A stretch of DNA of 64,000 nt, taken from contig NZ_RDQG01000022.1 in NCBI RefSeq assembly GCF_003697815.1, positions 1 to 64,000 of the forward strand. Reading direction: 5' to 3'. This DNA comes from Halalkalicoccus subterraneus (GTDB lineage Archaea > Halobacteriota > Halobacteria > Halobacteriales > Halalkalicoccaceae). Position numbers and translations under genes: made by a program. Shown here piece by piece: positions 26,243 to 35,412 of this stretch; position 1 is the stretch's first letter; the number at the start of each line of letters is the position of its first letter. Below the pieces are notes generated by a model. That model saw only the letters and a program-made list of their open reading frames with translations, ran no database searches and was not told where the DNA came from.

Positions 26243-26254
26243 CCATATACTTTT
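26243..26254 (-). promoter_or_regulatory. TATA element of the coiled-coil gene
   Basis: On the minus strand AAAAGTATATGG lies 24-35 bases upstream of the ATG at 26219, consistent with a leaderless start. It sits just behind the stop of the ArsR-like gene. Confidence 0.5.
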
Positions 26255-26269
26255 GGCCCGACGGGTCGG

Positions 26270-26587
26270 TCAGTCCTGTGCAGGGGCGTCCTGGCGCTCG
26301 GTCGCCTGCAGGATGAACGTCCGTTCGGGGGGCGGGGCGATCCGGAGTTCGATCTTCCGGATGAGTCGGTAGTACTTGCGATTTCCCCGTCGGTAGTGTT
26401 CGACGATTCCGCTCTCCTCGAGCGTCGAGAGGTGGTGGGCTGCCGTCTTCCCGTCCATCCCGACGGCCTCCGTGAGTTCGGAGACGTATCGTGGCCCGTG
26501 GGAGAGTTCGCGGATGATCCTCAACCGCGGCGTGCTCCCCAGCACGTCGATCAGTGACACGCCTCCTCGTTTGTGAGGTTTCATCAT
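26270..26587 (-). CDS. ArsR-family winged-helix regulator
   Basis: The 105-residue protein is a single winged helix: LIDVLGSTPRLRIIRELS, then RYVSELTEAVGMDGKTAAHHL as recognition helix, STLEESGIVEHYRRGN as wing turn, and KYYRLIRKIELRI. No metal-binding cysteines are visible, so metal sensing in the classic way is unlikely. It is divergent from the amphi-Trp gene and may control it or the coiled-coil gene behind it. Confidence 0.88.
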   Translation of the reverse strand: MMKPHKRGGVSLIDVLGSTPRLRIIRELSHGPRYVSELTEAVGMDGKTAAHHLSTLEESGIVEHYRRGNRKYYRLIRKIELRIAPPPERTFILQATERQDAPAQD

Positions 26588-26655
26588 AGTCGTTGCTACT
26601 TCCCGTTCCCCCCTCGAGCGCCCGGAGTTAAGTGGGTAGAACGGTAGCTATCCAC

Positions 26656-26964
26656 ATGGCCAACGACATCGAGTTTCCGGACAAGAGCGATCACGGCCGA
26701 AAGACGATCACGAGCGGGTTTTTCGAGCGCGAGATCCGCCTCTCGGGCGACGAGACCGCGGCGTTTCTCCACAACCTCGCCGACGCCATCGAGAGCGACA
26801 CCTCGATTACGGTGTCGGGCAGCGACTGGGAGATCCCCTTCGAGTACCGCGAACCCATCGAGGTGGAAGTCGAGTTCTCGAAGAAGCGCGAGGGCGAACT
26901 CGAGATCGAAGTCGAGTTCGCCGAGGCCCACGGAAGCGAGGGGAGCGGCCTCAGCGTCGAGTAG
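26656..26964 (+). CDS. Amphi-Trp domain protein
   Basis: The 102-residue protein has the domain's features: ITSGFFEREIRLSGDETAAFLHNLADAI and a central SGSDWEIPFEYREPIEVEVEF with the single conserved tryptophan. Domain proteins of this type are small, acidic and widespread in haloarchaea, without assigned function. The start MANDIEFP at 26656 follows a GTTAAGT box about 27 bases upstream. The stop overlaps the GTG of the next gene by one base. Confidence 0.88.
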   Translation: MANDIEFPDKSDHGRKTITSGFFEREIRLSGDETAAFLHNLADAIESDTSITVSGSDWEIPFEYREPIEVEVEFSKKREGELEIEVEFAEAHGSEGSGLSVE

Positions 26965-27710
26965 TGTACTACTTCGGACTGTACCACTGGCGTAGCCGGC
27001 TCTGGAGGCTCGTGGTTGGCGTCGGCGCGCTCCTCGCCGTCGGCGTGGTACGGCGAACAACGTCCTCCGGACCGGTTCGCGCACTCACCGCCGTACTGGT
27101 GCTCCCACTCCTCACCCGCGCGGGCCGGGCGGGGGCCAAACTGCTGCGCCCGCCGCCGTGGGCACTCGAACGCTATAAATACGACGCGCTGGCGGCCGAA
27201 CTCCCCCTCGAGGGAGCGAGCAGGGTTCTCGACGTCGGCTGCGGGACCGGCCGGTCGCTCGTCGGACTCGCGCCCCACCTTCCCGAGAACGCTTCGGTCG
27301 TCGGCCTCGACGTCTTCGACAGTCGAGTCATCCTCGGTAACGCTCCGCTACTGGCGCGACGGAACGCCAGAGAGGCCGGTATCGACGTGACTCCCATCAG
27401 GGGTGACGCCGCGCGCCTGCCGCTGGCGACGGGATCACAGGAGGTCGTCACCGCCTGCCGCGTCCTGCATGATTTACCTGCAGAGGACCACGGGTGCGCA
27501 CTGAGCGAGATCCGCCGGGTCTGTGCGTCGGACGGTGTTTTCGGGGTCCTTGAACTGCCGATCACACCCGACGGAGTCGATTCGGATTCCGAGACGTACT
27601 GGTGCGAACGGGTCGACGAGGCGGGCTTTACGGTAGAAACGGTAAGACGAGTCGAGCGGAGGCGGGGCGGCGAGCCGTACATCGTCATCGTAGGGAGATC
27701 CGCCGACTGA
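26964..27710 (+). CDS. Class I SAM-dependent methyltransferase with N-terminal membrane helix
   Basis: The GTG start at 26964 shares its first G with the last base of the amphi-Trp stop. Residues 10-50 contain hydrophobic segments that may anchor the protein. The catalytic part follows: motif I VLDVGCGTGRSLVGLA near residue 90, acidic VVGLDVFDSR, and DAARLPLATGSQEVVTACRVLHDL as motifs II-IV. It is a UbiE-like architecture. The substrate could be a lipid given the membrane segment (inference). Confidence 0.85.
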   Translation: MYYFGLYHWRSRLWRLVVGVGALLAVGVVRRTTSSGPVRALTAVLVLPLLTRAGRAGAKLLRPPPWALERYKYDALAAELPLEGASRVLDVGCGTGRSLVGLAPHLPENASVVGLDVFDSRVILGNAPLLARRNAREAGIDVTPIRGDAARLPLATGSQEVVTACRVLHDLPAEDHGCALSEIRRVCASDGVFGVLELPITPDGVDSDSETYWCERVDEAGFTVETVRRVERRRGGEPYIVIVGRSAD

Positions 27711-27762
27711 GATGGTGTGATCCGGCGAACTCCCGGAACGGTAGATCTATGAAATGATGAGC

Positions 27763-27775
27763 TATACTTATTTTA
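27763..27775 (+). promoter_or_regulatory. TATA box of the LysE-type exporter gene
   Basis: TATACTTATTTTA is centred about 26 bases upstream of ATG 27796. It is one of the strongest AT-rich elements in the window and fits a leaderless mRNA. Confidence 0.6.
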
Positions 27776-27795
27776 CTGTATAGAGGACCCGGTGT

Positions 27796-28425
27796 ATGCT
27801 AGATGGTGGTACGATTTTCGCGTTCATCCCAGTCGCGATTGCTCTCGTCATATCCCCAGGCCCGGATAGTATATACACGCTGACTCGAAGCGTTAGTGAT
27901 GGCCGATGTGCCGGCGTGATGGCTGCGCTGGGGTCGTCAACTGGGAGCATTGTCCATACAACGGGAGCCGTATTGGGCCTCTCGGCCATTTTTCGAACAT
28001 CGGCGTTGGCGTTCACCATCGTCAAGGTAATCGGTGCTGCATACCTCCTGTATCTCGGCATTCAGATGTTCCGTACGCCGGATGAGTTCGAAATTTCACC
28101 TGAGAGTGCTAGCTATACGCCGATGGAGTCGTTTCGAAGTGCGCTCCTGATCAACGTATTAAACCCAAAAGTAGCGGTGTTCTTCCTTGCTTTTCTTCCT
28201 CCATTCGTCCAGTCGGACGGTAATGTCTCGCTCCAAATATTCGCCCTCGGCGCCTTGTTCGCTACGCTCGGGTTCGTCTACCAGGGTTTGATTGCAGTGT
28301 TCTCTGCACGCGCGCGGCGAGCGATTTCCGAACGCGAACTCGTCCGAACACTCCTCCGGATGGCAAGCGGAAGCGTTCTCATCGGATTCGGTGTAAGACT
28401 CGCCCTTGAGGAACGAACCTCCTGA
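27796..28425 (+). CDS. LysE/RhtB family amino-acid exporter
   Basis: The 209-residue protein has six hydrophobic segments and the family motif ISPGPDSIYTLTRSVSDGRCAG at about residues 18-40. A GAAYLLYLGIQMFR helix and LLINVLNPKVAVFFLAFLP follow. It should export amino acids or related small molecules. Base use differs from its neighbours: more A and T, and codons such as ATA, AGT and GTA that are rare nearby. This points to recent acquisition. It stands alone, with its own promoter. Confidence 0.92.
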   Translation: MLDGGTIFAFIPVAIALVISPGPDSIYTLTRSVSDGRCAGVMAALGSSTGSIVHTTGAVLGLSAIFRTSALAFTIVKVIGAAYLLYLGIQMFRTPDEFEISPESASYTPMESFRSALLINVLNPKVAVFFLAFLPPFVQSDGNVSLQIFALGALFATLGFVYQGLIAVFSARARRAISERELVRTLLRMASGSVLIGFGVRLALEERTS

Positions 28426-28622
28426 GAGGGGATGCGGACGATTCTTTCGAACGATTGCGCACAGGTGATCTGAAGACGAGTGGTCCTTTCCTCCAACGGT
28501 CGTGATCGTGCTGTCGGCTTCCTCCGGTCATCACGCAGAACACACGGGAATTCGATTCCCTGCCGAACGTTTCCGTCGAGACGTACTAACTGCAAGCGAG
28601 CGGTTCACTGATCTTCGCCTCG

Positions 28623-28628
28623 AAAAAA
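28623..28628 (-). terminator. T-run behind the quinoprotein operon
   Basis: Six T residues on the minus strand lie about 20 bases past the stop at 28648, in the context GGCTTTTTTCGAGG. The 222-base gap 28426-28647 otherwise holds no gene that I can support. Confidence 0.45.
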
Positions 28629-28647
28629 GCCGTGATCGCGGTGTCGT

Positions 28648-30354
28648 TTACTCCTCCATCGAGAAGACGAGCAGCCTGTCGTCGCGCTTGCCCCGTCGGA
28701 GCCAGCCGCTGCCGCCGACCTGGATCGCGACGTACTGCTTTTCGGTGCCCGGATCGTACCAGCTGATCGGGTCGCCCGAGATCGGGGTCTCGCCGGCGTC
28801 GTACTCCCAGAGGCGCTCGCCGGACTCGCCGTCGTAGCCGACCATCTCGCCGTTCTGGTTGCCCGCGAACATCAGGCCGGTCTTGGTCGACATCGTGCCG
28901 CCCCAGAGGTAGACGTCGCTGTCGATCCAGTCCTGCCAGACGATCTCGCCCGTCAGCGGTTTCACCGCCGAGATCACGCCGATGTGGCCGTTGTAGCCGT
29001 CCGGGTGTGACTCGATCTCGTCCTCGAGGATGCCGCCCCAGTACTTCTTTCCGGCCTCGAACTCCTCGAAGCGCCACCACGCTTCTTGGGGCGAGTTGTG
29101 GAGCTTGTGATAGGAGATTCCCAGTTCGGGGTTGTAGGTGCCGGGCTGCCAGTCGTTGCCGCCCATCCCGCCGGGCATGAACGGCATCCGGCGTCCCTCG
29201 TCGATGTGCGGGATCATCCGGAACATGTTGAGCTGCTGGCACAGCGGCTCGCTCCGGACGAGCAGCTCGCCGGTCTCGGCGTCCGTCGTGTAGAGCCAGC
29301 CGGTCTTCCCCACCGAAACGGTGACGTCGCGTTCCTTTCCTCGTACTTCGACGTCCCGAATGACGATGCGGGGCATCGCCGAGTCGTAGTCCCAGACGTC
29401 GTGGGCCGATTCCTGGTGGAACCACTCGTGCTCGCCCGTTTCGAGGTCGAGACAGAGCGTCCCGATGCTGTTGCGGTTGGGGCCCGGCCGGACCGAGCCG
29501 TCGAAGTCCGGTCCGGGGTTGCCCATCGGCAAGTAGAGCTTGCCGCGTTCCTCGTCGACGGTCGCACCCATCCAGTTGGTGGTGGCCGACTGGTTGATGC
29601 TGTCGCCGACCCACTCGGTCTCGGGCGAGAGCAGCGTCGACCACTTCTCGTCGCCGGTCCCGGTGTCGATGGCAGTGTGGAAGCCACGTACCCCGTACTC
29701 GCCGCCGGCGCTGCCCGTAAAGAGGGTGCCCTCGTAGACCTGTGGGGCCCACGTCGCCGAATATCCGCGTTCGTGGTCGGCGGTGCTGTGATACCACTGC
29801 TCCTCGCCGGAGTAGCGATCCAGCGCGACGACGCCCGAGTCGAGGGTGGTCATGAAGACCTTGTCCTCGTAGACGGCGGGCCCGCGGTTGTTGTCGTCAC
29901 AACACAGTACCACGTCGTTTGGCACCGCGTAGGTGTAACTCCAGAGGACGTCGCCCTCGCGCGGGTCGATCGCCTTGATGTGGTTGGGCCCGTTCGACTG
30001 GTACATGATCGGCGGATCGCCCGGCACGATCAGGGGAGTGCCCTCCATGCTCGAACCCGATCCGACCGACAGCTCGTATTCGAGTTCGAGCTCCCCGACG
30101 TTCTCGGGAGTGATGATCTCACACGTCGTGTAACGGTGCTGTTCGTAGTTCCCGCCGTAGACGAGCCACGCTTCGGGGTTCTCCCCGCTCCCGCTGAGCA
30201 TCTCCTGCGTGACGTCCTTTTCGGGAATGCGGTCGATATCGTGTTGATGTGTGACGGATTTCTCCGGTGCACCAAGCACCCGATAGCCGTTGTCCGTCTC
30301 CCGTACGACTGTATCCTGTGCGGCCTTGACGGCCCTGTCTTCGTCTATTGACAT
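28648..30354 (-). CDS. PQQ-dependent (quinoprotein) dehydrogenase
   Basis: The 568-residue beta-propeller has the quinoprotein marks: vicinal disulfide C151-C152 in VVLCCDDNNRG, E104 in SMEGTPLIV, N279 in PMGNPGPDF, and catalytic-base candidate D322 in HDVWDYD. W-motif repeats such as GDVLWSY, GEEQWYH and GEHEWFH are present. It should oxidise an alcohol or sugar with PQQ. D324, two residues after the base, is the position that binds lanthanides in XoxF-type enzymes, but it also occurs in Ca-dependent glucose dehydrogenases. There is no signal peptide. PQQ synthesis genes are not in the window. Confidence 0.92.
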   Translation of the reverse strand: MSIDEDRAVKAAQDTVVRETDNGYRVLGAPEKSVTHQHDIDRIPEKDVTQEMLSGSGENPEAWLVYGGNYEQHRYTTCEIITPENVGELELEYELSVGSGSSMEGTPLIVPGDPPIMYQSNGPNHIKAIDPREGDVLWSYTYAVPNDVVLCCDDNNRGPAVYEDKVFMTTLDSGVVALDRYSGEEQWYHSTADHERGYSATWAPQVYEGTLFTGSAGGEYGVRGFHTAIDTGTGDEKWSTLLSPETEWVGDSINQSATTNWMGATVDEERGKLYLPMGNPGPDFDGSVRPGPNRNSIGTLCLDLETGEHEWFHQESAHDVWDYDSAMPRIVIRDVEVRGKERDVTVSVGKTGWLYTTDAETGELLVRSEPLCQQLNMFRMIPHIDEGRRMPFMPGGMGGNDWQPGTYNPELGISYHKLHNSPQEAWWRFEEFEAGKKYWGGILEDEIESHPDGYNGHIGVISAVKPLTGEIVWQDWIDSDVYLWGGTMSTKTGLMFAGNQNGEMVGYDGESGERLWEYDAGETPISGDPISWYDPGTEKQYVAIQVGGSGWLRRGKRDDRLLVFSMEE

Positions 30355-30368
30355 TGGTATGTGTTGTG

Positions 30369-31277
30369 TTATCGCAGTGTACTCGGTTTTCGCATCTCCT
30401 CAGTGATCCAGAACATGTCCTTGACGATCTCCTCCTGGTTGGTGATCATGATCGCGGTGCTCGCCGAGAGCGCCGCGGCCAGTTGGGAGTCGCTCAATGA
30501 CCCGCCCTCGGCGATCTCGTGGGCGGCCGTCGCCATGACGTACAGGCCACCGAGCATCGCTTTGACGTCCCAGTAGCCGTCGTCGAGGATCTCGTCGGTG
30601 ATGAGGAACTTCTTCTGCCAGAGATGGATGTCGAGGTTCTTGACCCAGAGCAGCGACCCGCCCATCGCGCGCTGCTGAAGCGGCGGGACGTCCTCGACGT
30701 TGAACTCCACCTCGTCGGGGATGTCCTTCGTGGGCGTCCACCGCGCGAGGCGATCGTTGTTGTTGACGACGTTCATCACCAGAACGGTCTGTTCGCGCTC
30801 GTCGAACCCGCACTCCTCGAGCGCGGCGGCGAGCGGCTCGGCCTGGATCAGCTCGTTGGCCGTTCCCTCGATGTGTTCGGGCGTAAAGCGCGGGAGGTTC
30901 GCCTCGACGCTGTCGAAAAAGCCCGTCTCGACCAGGTGATCGTAGATCGCCCAGCCGGGCTCGACGAGTTCGCGGTACAGCGCCTCCGGTTCGGTCTCCC
31001 CCCCGGGAATCCCCGCCTCGCGGACCTCCGAGAGGCGGTTGATCTGTGTCGACAGCTCCGCGAGCGCGTGCTCGAGGAGCTCGTTGTCGAGTTTACCCGT
31101 GAGGTCGTCCCGGATCGCCTCGCCCATCGAAGCGAACTCCGGGTCGGCGGTTACATCGATCGTCCCGCGTAGTTCCTCTATCGTCAACTCCTCGTTCGAT
31201 TCGCGACTGATTCCAAGATTCCTCGCTAACGCCTCTTGGTCCGCGACCGATACTTGAGGCCTGTTTACGTTTGCCAT
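30369..31277 (-). CDS. Unrecognised 302-residue protein paired with the quinoprotein
   Basis: I do not recognise this family. The protein is mostly helical and acidic, has no membrane segment or signal peptide and contains only one cysteine. Notable stretches are RFTPEHIEGTANELIQ, VLVMNVVNNNDRLARW, a basic-aromatic KNLDIHLWQKKFLITDE and MATAAHEIAEGG. It lies 14 bases upstream of the quinoprotein gene on the same strand, so they form an operon. A chaperone, cofactor-loading or electron-transfer adaptor role is possible, but this is inference. The start MANVNRP at 31277 is preferred over 31325. Confidence 0.8.
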   Translation of the reverse strand: MANVNRPQVSVADQEALARNLGISRESNEELTIEELRGTIDVTADPEFASMGEAIRDDLTGKLDNELLEHALAELSTQINRLSEVREAGIPGGETEPEALYRELVEPGWAIYDHLVETGFFDSVEANLPRFTPEHIEGTANELIQAEPLAAALEECGFDEREQTVLVMNVVNNNDRLARWTPTKDIPDEVEFNVEDVPPLQQRAMGGSLLWVKNLDIHLWQKKFLITDEILDDGYWDVKAMLGGLYVMATAAHEIAEGGSLSDSQLAAALSASTAIMITNQEEIVKDMFWITEEMRKPSTLR

Positions 31278-31340
31278 GGACCATCCGAGCCTTAGCAGGG
31301 ATCCTTCATAGTTCTTGGTGTACATTCTTCGTGAACATCA

Positions 31341-31366
31341 CTATTAAATAATTTTTAGATATATCT
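31341..31366 (-). promoter_or_regulatory. Promoter region of the quinoprotein operon
   Basis: Minus-strand TTATTTAATAG (31341-31351) lies about 65-75 bases upstream of ATG 31277. Just upstream is the perfect palindrome AGATATATCT (31357-31366), a possible operator or part of the factor-B element. The whole gap 31278-31541 (264 bases) holds no gene that I can support. It must also contain the promoter of the divergent ATPase gene, perhaps CATATAG at about 31496. Confidence 0.45.
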
Positions 31367-31541
31367 GGAACGATTATGGGAATAGACGTCTATCGAGTAG
31401 TTCCTGCTGCCGTCGGCGTCTCGAAGGACCGGAGAACGTATCGTCTGGCGGATAGTTCGGTTCCGGGGTGGACTTCGGGGACCGAACCCGTGTGTTCATA
31501 TAGCCGACGACAATATCGTGGTATGAACTCACAGTACACCC

Positions 31542-33722
31542 ATGGACGAAACGACGCTGGTCGTCAAGCCGATGGAGAAGCGCGCCGTTGGCGAACGTTT
31601 GGCGATGATAGCGAGTCCGACCCTCGAAGAGCTCGGTCTCGACCGGGGCGATTACGTCGCCATCGAGGGTTATGATGGGGGTCGGGCGGTCGCGAAAGTC
31701 CGTCCGAGTTTCAACGACACGCCCCCGGGGGCGATCCGCCTCGACGAGGACCTTCGTGGCGCGCTCGGCGTTTCGACCGACGACTCGGTGGTCGTCGAGG
31801 GGGCCACGGTTCGGCCGGCGGATCGGGTGACCGTCGCGCTGCCCGAGGACCTCCCGCTCGAAAAACACCCCCACGTTCGGATCCGGGCCGCGCTGGTCGA
31901 TCGTGTCGTCACGAGCGGGCAGACGGTCGTCGCCGCCGTCGAGGGGCCGGCCGCGAGCGAAGCCGAGTCCGTCCCCGTGCGGCTGGTCGCGACCGACCCC
32001 GCCGGATCCGTGCTCGTCGAGGATTGGACTCGGGTAACGGTCTCGGATACGTCCGCGAGCGACCTGTCGGTGGGTGGATCCGCCGGCCGTGATCCCGATG
32101 CGATCACCTACGACGACGTGGGCGGGCTCGAACGCGAGGTGACGCAGCTCCGGGAGATGACCGAACTCCCGCTTCGTCATCCCGACCTGTTCGACGCGCT
32201 CGGGATCGACCCGCCGCGGGGAGTACTCCTCCATGGCCCGCCCGGAACGGGAAAGACCCTGCTCGGGCGGGCTATCGCGACCGAGACCGAGGGCTACGTC
32301 CGGATCCTCTCGGCCTCGGAGCTGCTCGCGAGCCCCGCCGGCGAGACCGAGGGCCACCTTCGGGAGGTCTTTGAGGAGGCAGAGGAGAACGCCCCCGCGA
32401 TCCTCTTCGTCGACGAGCTCGACGCGATCGCCCCGAACCGCGAACGTGGCGAGGCCGACCGCCGCGGGGCCGCCCGACTGGCCTCGCTGCTCGACGGTCT
32501 CAGTGCCACGGAGCGCGTCGTCGTGATCGGGACGACCAACCGACTCGCGGACGTCGACCCCGCCCTGCGGCGACCGGGCCGCTTCGACCGCGAGATCGAG
32601 ATCGGCGTCCCCGACCGGGCGGGTCGCGAGGAGATCTTCGGGATCCACACCCGCGGGGTGGCCCTGGCCGAGGACGTCGATATCGGGGCGTACGCCGAGA
32701 GCACCCACGGCTTCGTCGGCGGCGACATCGAGAACCTGATCCGCGAGAGCGCGATGGCCGCGCTGCGGCGGGTCCGTCCCGACGTGGACCTCGATTCGGC
32801 CACGCTCGACCCTGCCGTGCTCGATTCGTTACGGATCAGGGACGACGACCTCAGGCGGGCGCTTCGGGGTATCGAGCCCTCGGCGCTGCGGGAGGTGTTC
32901 GTCGAACTGCCGGACGTGAGCTGGGACGACGTCGGCGGGCTGGAGGGGACGAAAGCCCGTCTTCAGGAGACCGTTCAGTGGCCGCTGGCCTATCCCGAGG
33001 CCTTCGAGCGGGTTCGACTCAGTCCCGCGACGGGTGTGTTGCTCTACGGGCCGCCCGGCACCGGTAAGACCCTGCTCGCGAAGGCCGTCGCCAACGAGGC
33101 CGACTCGAACTTCATCTCGATCAAGGGTCCCGAGCTGCTCGATAAGTACGTCGGCGAGAGCGAGCGCGGGGTCAGGGAGATCTTCGCAAAGGCAAGGGAA
33201 AACGCGCCCACGGTGGTGTTTTTCGACGAGCTCGACGCGCTGGCCGCCGAGCGTGGCGGCGGGCCCGGCGGCTCGAACGTCGGCGAGCGCGTGGTTTCTC
33301 AGCTTTTGACCGAACTGGACGGGTTGGAGGAACTGGAGAACGTGGTCGTGATCGCGACCACCAATCGTCCTGACCTGATCGACGACGCCCTGCTCAGGTC
33401 GGGGCGGCTCGACCGCCATATCCACGTTTCGGCCCCCGACGAGGAGGCGAGGCGGGAGATCTTCGCGGTTCACACGCGCGGGAAACCGCTCGCCGACGAC
33501 GTGGATCTCGACTGGCTCGCCGCCGAGACCGAGGGCTACGTCGGCGCGGACGTCGAGGCGGTCTGTCGGGAGGCCGCGACGGCCGCGGTTCGCGGATACG
33601 TGAACGACGGCGGATCCGTCGAAGGGATCTTCCTGACCTGCGCGGGCTTCGAGCACGCCCTCTCGGCGGTCGATCCGAGCGCGACCGACGGTCCCGGTCG
33701 GTTCGCCGACCGGTTCGAATAG
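31542..33722 (+). CDS. CDC48/VAT-type AAA ATPase, divergent paralogue
   Basis: The 726-residue protein has a CDC48 N domain (1-185) and two AAA modules. D1 has Walker A GPPGTGKT (232-239), Walker [12 protein letters not shown] (288-298) and RRPGRFDRE. Where canonical CDC48 has KYYGESE after SEL, D1 reads ASPAGETE. D2 has Walker A GPPGTGKT near 505, the usual [11 protein letters not shown] pore loop, and FFDELDALA. It should unfold or extract proteins. The altered D1 loop marks it as a non-canonical copy of the main archaeal CDC48. Confidence 0.92.
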   Translation: MDETTLVVKPMEKRAVGERLAMIASPTLEELGLDRGDYVAIEGYDGGRAVAKVRPSFNDTPPGAIRLDEDLRGALGVSTDDSVVVEGATVRPADRVTVALPEDLPLEKHPHVRIRAALVDRVVTSGQTVVAAVEGPAASEAESVPVRLVATDPAGSVLVEDWTRVTVSDTSASDLSVGGSAGRDPDAITYDDVGGLEREVTQLREMTELPLRHPDLFDALGIDPPRGVLLHGPPGTGKTLLGRAIATETEGYVRILSASELLASPAGETEGHLREVFEEAEENAPAILFVDELDAIAPNRERGEADRRGAARLASLLDGLSATERVVVIGTTNRLADVDPALRRPGRFDREIEIGVPDRAGREEIFGIHTRGVALAEDVDIGAYAESTHGFVGGDIENLIRESAMAALRRVRPDVDLDSATLDPAVLDSLRIRDDDLRRALRGIEPSALREVFVELPDVSWDDVGGLEGTKARLQETVQWPLAYPEAFERVRLSPATGVLLYGPPGTGKTLLAKAVANEADSNFISIKGPELLDKYVGESERGVREIFAKARENAPTVVFFDELDALAAERGGGPGGSNVGERVVSQLLTELDGLEELENVVVIATTNRPDLIDDALLRSGRLDRHIHVSAPDEEARREIFAVHTRGKPLADDVDLDWLAAETEGYVGADVEAVCREAATAAVRGYVNDGGSVEGIFLTCAGFEHALSAVDPSATDGPGRFADRFE

Positions 33723-33768
33723 GCGATCGCGGCGAACCGTTTAGTGTCGAGCCACAGTATCACACACC

Positions 33769-35409
33769 ATGCGAAGCGCCACGGGTCCCCTGCTGTCGAT
33801 CGACCTCGACGAGCAAACCGCCGAGACGGAGTCGATCGATGACGTTCTCGACGCCTTCGTCGGCGGACGGGGCGTCGGGACGAAACTCGCCTACGACAGA
33901 GTACCGTTCGACGCCGATCCTCTCGGGTCCGAGAACCGTCTCACGTTCGCGGCCGGGCCGCTCCAGACCGCACGGACGAGCTTCACGGGACGGATGAACT
34001 GCACCGGTCTCTCGCCGCTTACCGATGGGATACTCTCCTCGAACGCGGGTGGTTTCCTCTCGCGGAACGCCGTCGCGACGGGCTACAGCGCCGTCGAGAT
34101 CGCGGGGGAAAGCGACGAGCTCCTGATCGTTCACGTCTCCGATACCGGCGTCGGGTTCGAACCCGTCCCCGAACTCGCGGGCGCGGCCGTCTCGGCGGTG
34201 AGCGAACACGTCGTTGGACGGGGCCTCGACGCCTCACACGTCGCCTGCATCGGTCCCGCCGGCGAGAATTTAGTGAGGTTCGCCTCGATCATGACCAGCG
34301 AAAGTCGGACCTTCGGCCGCGGCGGGCTCGGCGCGGTGCTGGGATCGAAGAACGTGAAAGCGATCACCTTCTCGGGCGACTCGGCACCCGAAACCGAGTT
34401 CCCCGCGGTCGCAAGCGATATCCACCGCGATGCCGCCGAGAGCGACCACGTGATGAAGCGCCAGGGTACCGCGAGCCTGACCGAATTCGCGAGCCAGGTC
34501 GGGGCACTGCCCACGCACTACTACTCGGAACTGGAGTTCGAGGGAAGCGACGGAATCTCCGGCGACCGGGTCGAGGAGAAGAAGTTCAGGAAGGGGACCT
34601 GCTCTGCGTGTGCCTTCGCCTGCAAACTCCCGACGCGCGACGAGGCAAGTGGGTTAGAAACCGAAGGACCGGAGTTCGAGACGGTGATGGCCTTCGGCTC
34701 GAACTGCGGGATCGATGAGATCACCTCGGTGATGAAATCGAACGACCTGTGCGACGAACTCGGCATGGACACCATCTCGTGTGGCGCGACGGTCGCGGCG
34801 TACCTCGAAAGCGAGGACGCCTTCGGCGACGCCGAACTGGTCCACGCCCTCGTCGAGAAAATCGCCCGCAGGGAAGGCATGGGCGACGTTCTCGCCGAGG
34901 GGATCGACCGAATCCACGACGAGCTGGGCGTCGAGAACTGGAGTTCGAAGGGGATGCCCTTCGCCGCCCACGACGGCCGGGCCCTCAACGGGCAAGGGCT
35001 GGCCTTCGCCACGTCGAACCGGGGTGCCGACCATCTCTACGGGGGGCTCTACACCTACGAATACCCGCTGGTCGAGAAGAGCGAGGCGCTCGACCCCGAG
35101 GGGATGGCGGGCAAACCCGAGAAATTGGTCGCATCCGAGAACCACAACGCGCTGCTTGACAGTGCCATCTGCTGTAAGTTCTCGCGGACCGTCCTGACCG
35201 ACAAGCGCCTCGCGACCCTGCTCGACGCCGAGTACGAACGGCTGCTGGAAACGGGCGCGCGCATCGTCGCCCTCGAACGACGGTTCAACAACGAACGCGG
35301 GTTCGACCGGAGCGACGACGACCTCCCCTACGAGCTTCCGGGATTCGAGGACGCACTCGACGAGTACTATCGGCTTCGCGACTGGAACCCGGACGGTACC
35401 GTCCCGTAG
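33769..35409 (+). CDS. AOR-family tungsten oxidoreductase, shorter paralogue
   Basis: The 546-residue protein has the cluster cysteines C278, C281 and C285 (CSACAFAC), and a fourth in ICCKF (C468 or C469). It also has TFGRGGLGAVLGSKN and FATSNRGADHLYGGL for pterin contacts. It is about 100 residues shorter than the AOR at 22121-24064, mainly in the middle and C-terminal part. The N-terminus has FVGGRGVGTKLAYD. The substrate is unknown. It sits beside a cupin gene and a three-gene operon of binding-protein-like genes. Confidence 0.92.
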   Translation: MRSATGPLLSIDLDEQTAETESIDDVLDAFVGGRGVGTKLAYDRVPFDADPLGSENRLTFAAGPLQTARTSFTGRMNCTGLSPLTDGILSSNAGGFLSRNAVATGYSAVEIAGESDELLIVHVSDTGVGFEPVPELAGAAVSAVSEHVVGRGLDASHVACIGPAGENLVRFASIMTSESRTFGRGGLGAVLGSKNVKAITFSGDSAPETEFPAVASDIHRDAAESDHVMKRQGTASLTEFASQVGALPTHYYSELEFEGSDGISGDRVEEKKFRKGTCSACAFACKLPTRDEASGLETEGPEFETVMAFGSNCGIDEITSVMKSNDLCDELGMDTISCGATVAAYLESEDAFGDAELVHALVEKIARREGMGDVLAEGIDRIHDELGVENWSSKGMPFAAHDGRALNGQGLAFATSNRGADHLYGGLYTYEYPLVEKSEALDPEGMAGKPEKLVASENHNALLDSAICCKFSRTVLTDKRLATLLDAEYERLLETGARIVALERRFNNERGFDRSDDDLPYELPGFEDALDEYYRLRDWNPDGTVP

Positions 35410-35412
35410 CCC

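Noticed and set aside
28278-28595. A 105-codon minus-strand frame across the LysE end and the following gap.
   Set aside because: It overlaps a convincing LysE gene on the other strand and has no recognisable motif.
31376-31675. A 99-codon frame ahead of the CDC48-like ATPase.
   Set aside because: It overlaps the ATPase start and its product looks like a frame artefact. The region is better read as promoter DNA.
34140-34170. A tRNA-like T-loop word (GGGTTCGAACCC).
   Set aside because: It is coding sequence of the second AOR gene. No acceptor or anticodon stem surrounds it.
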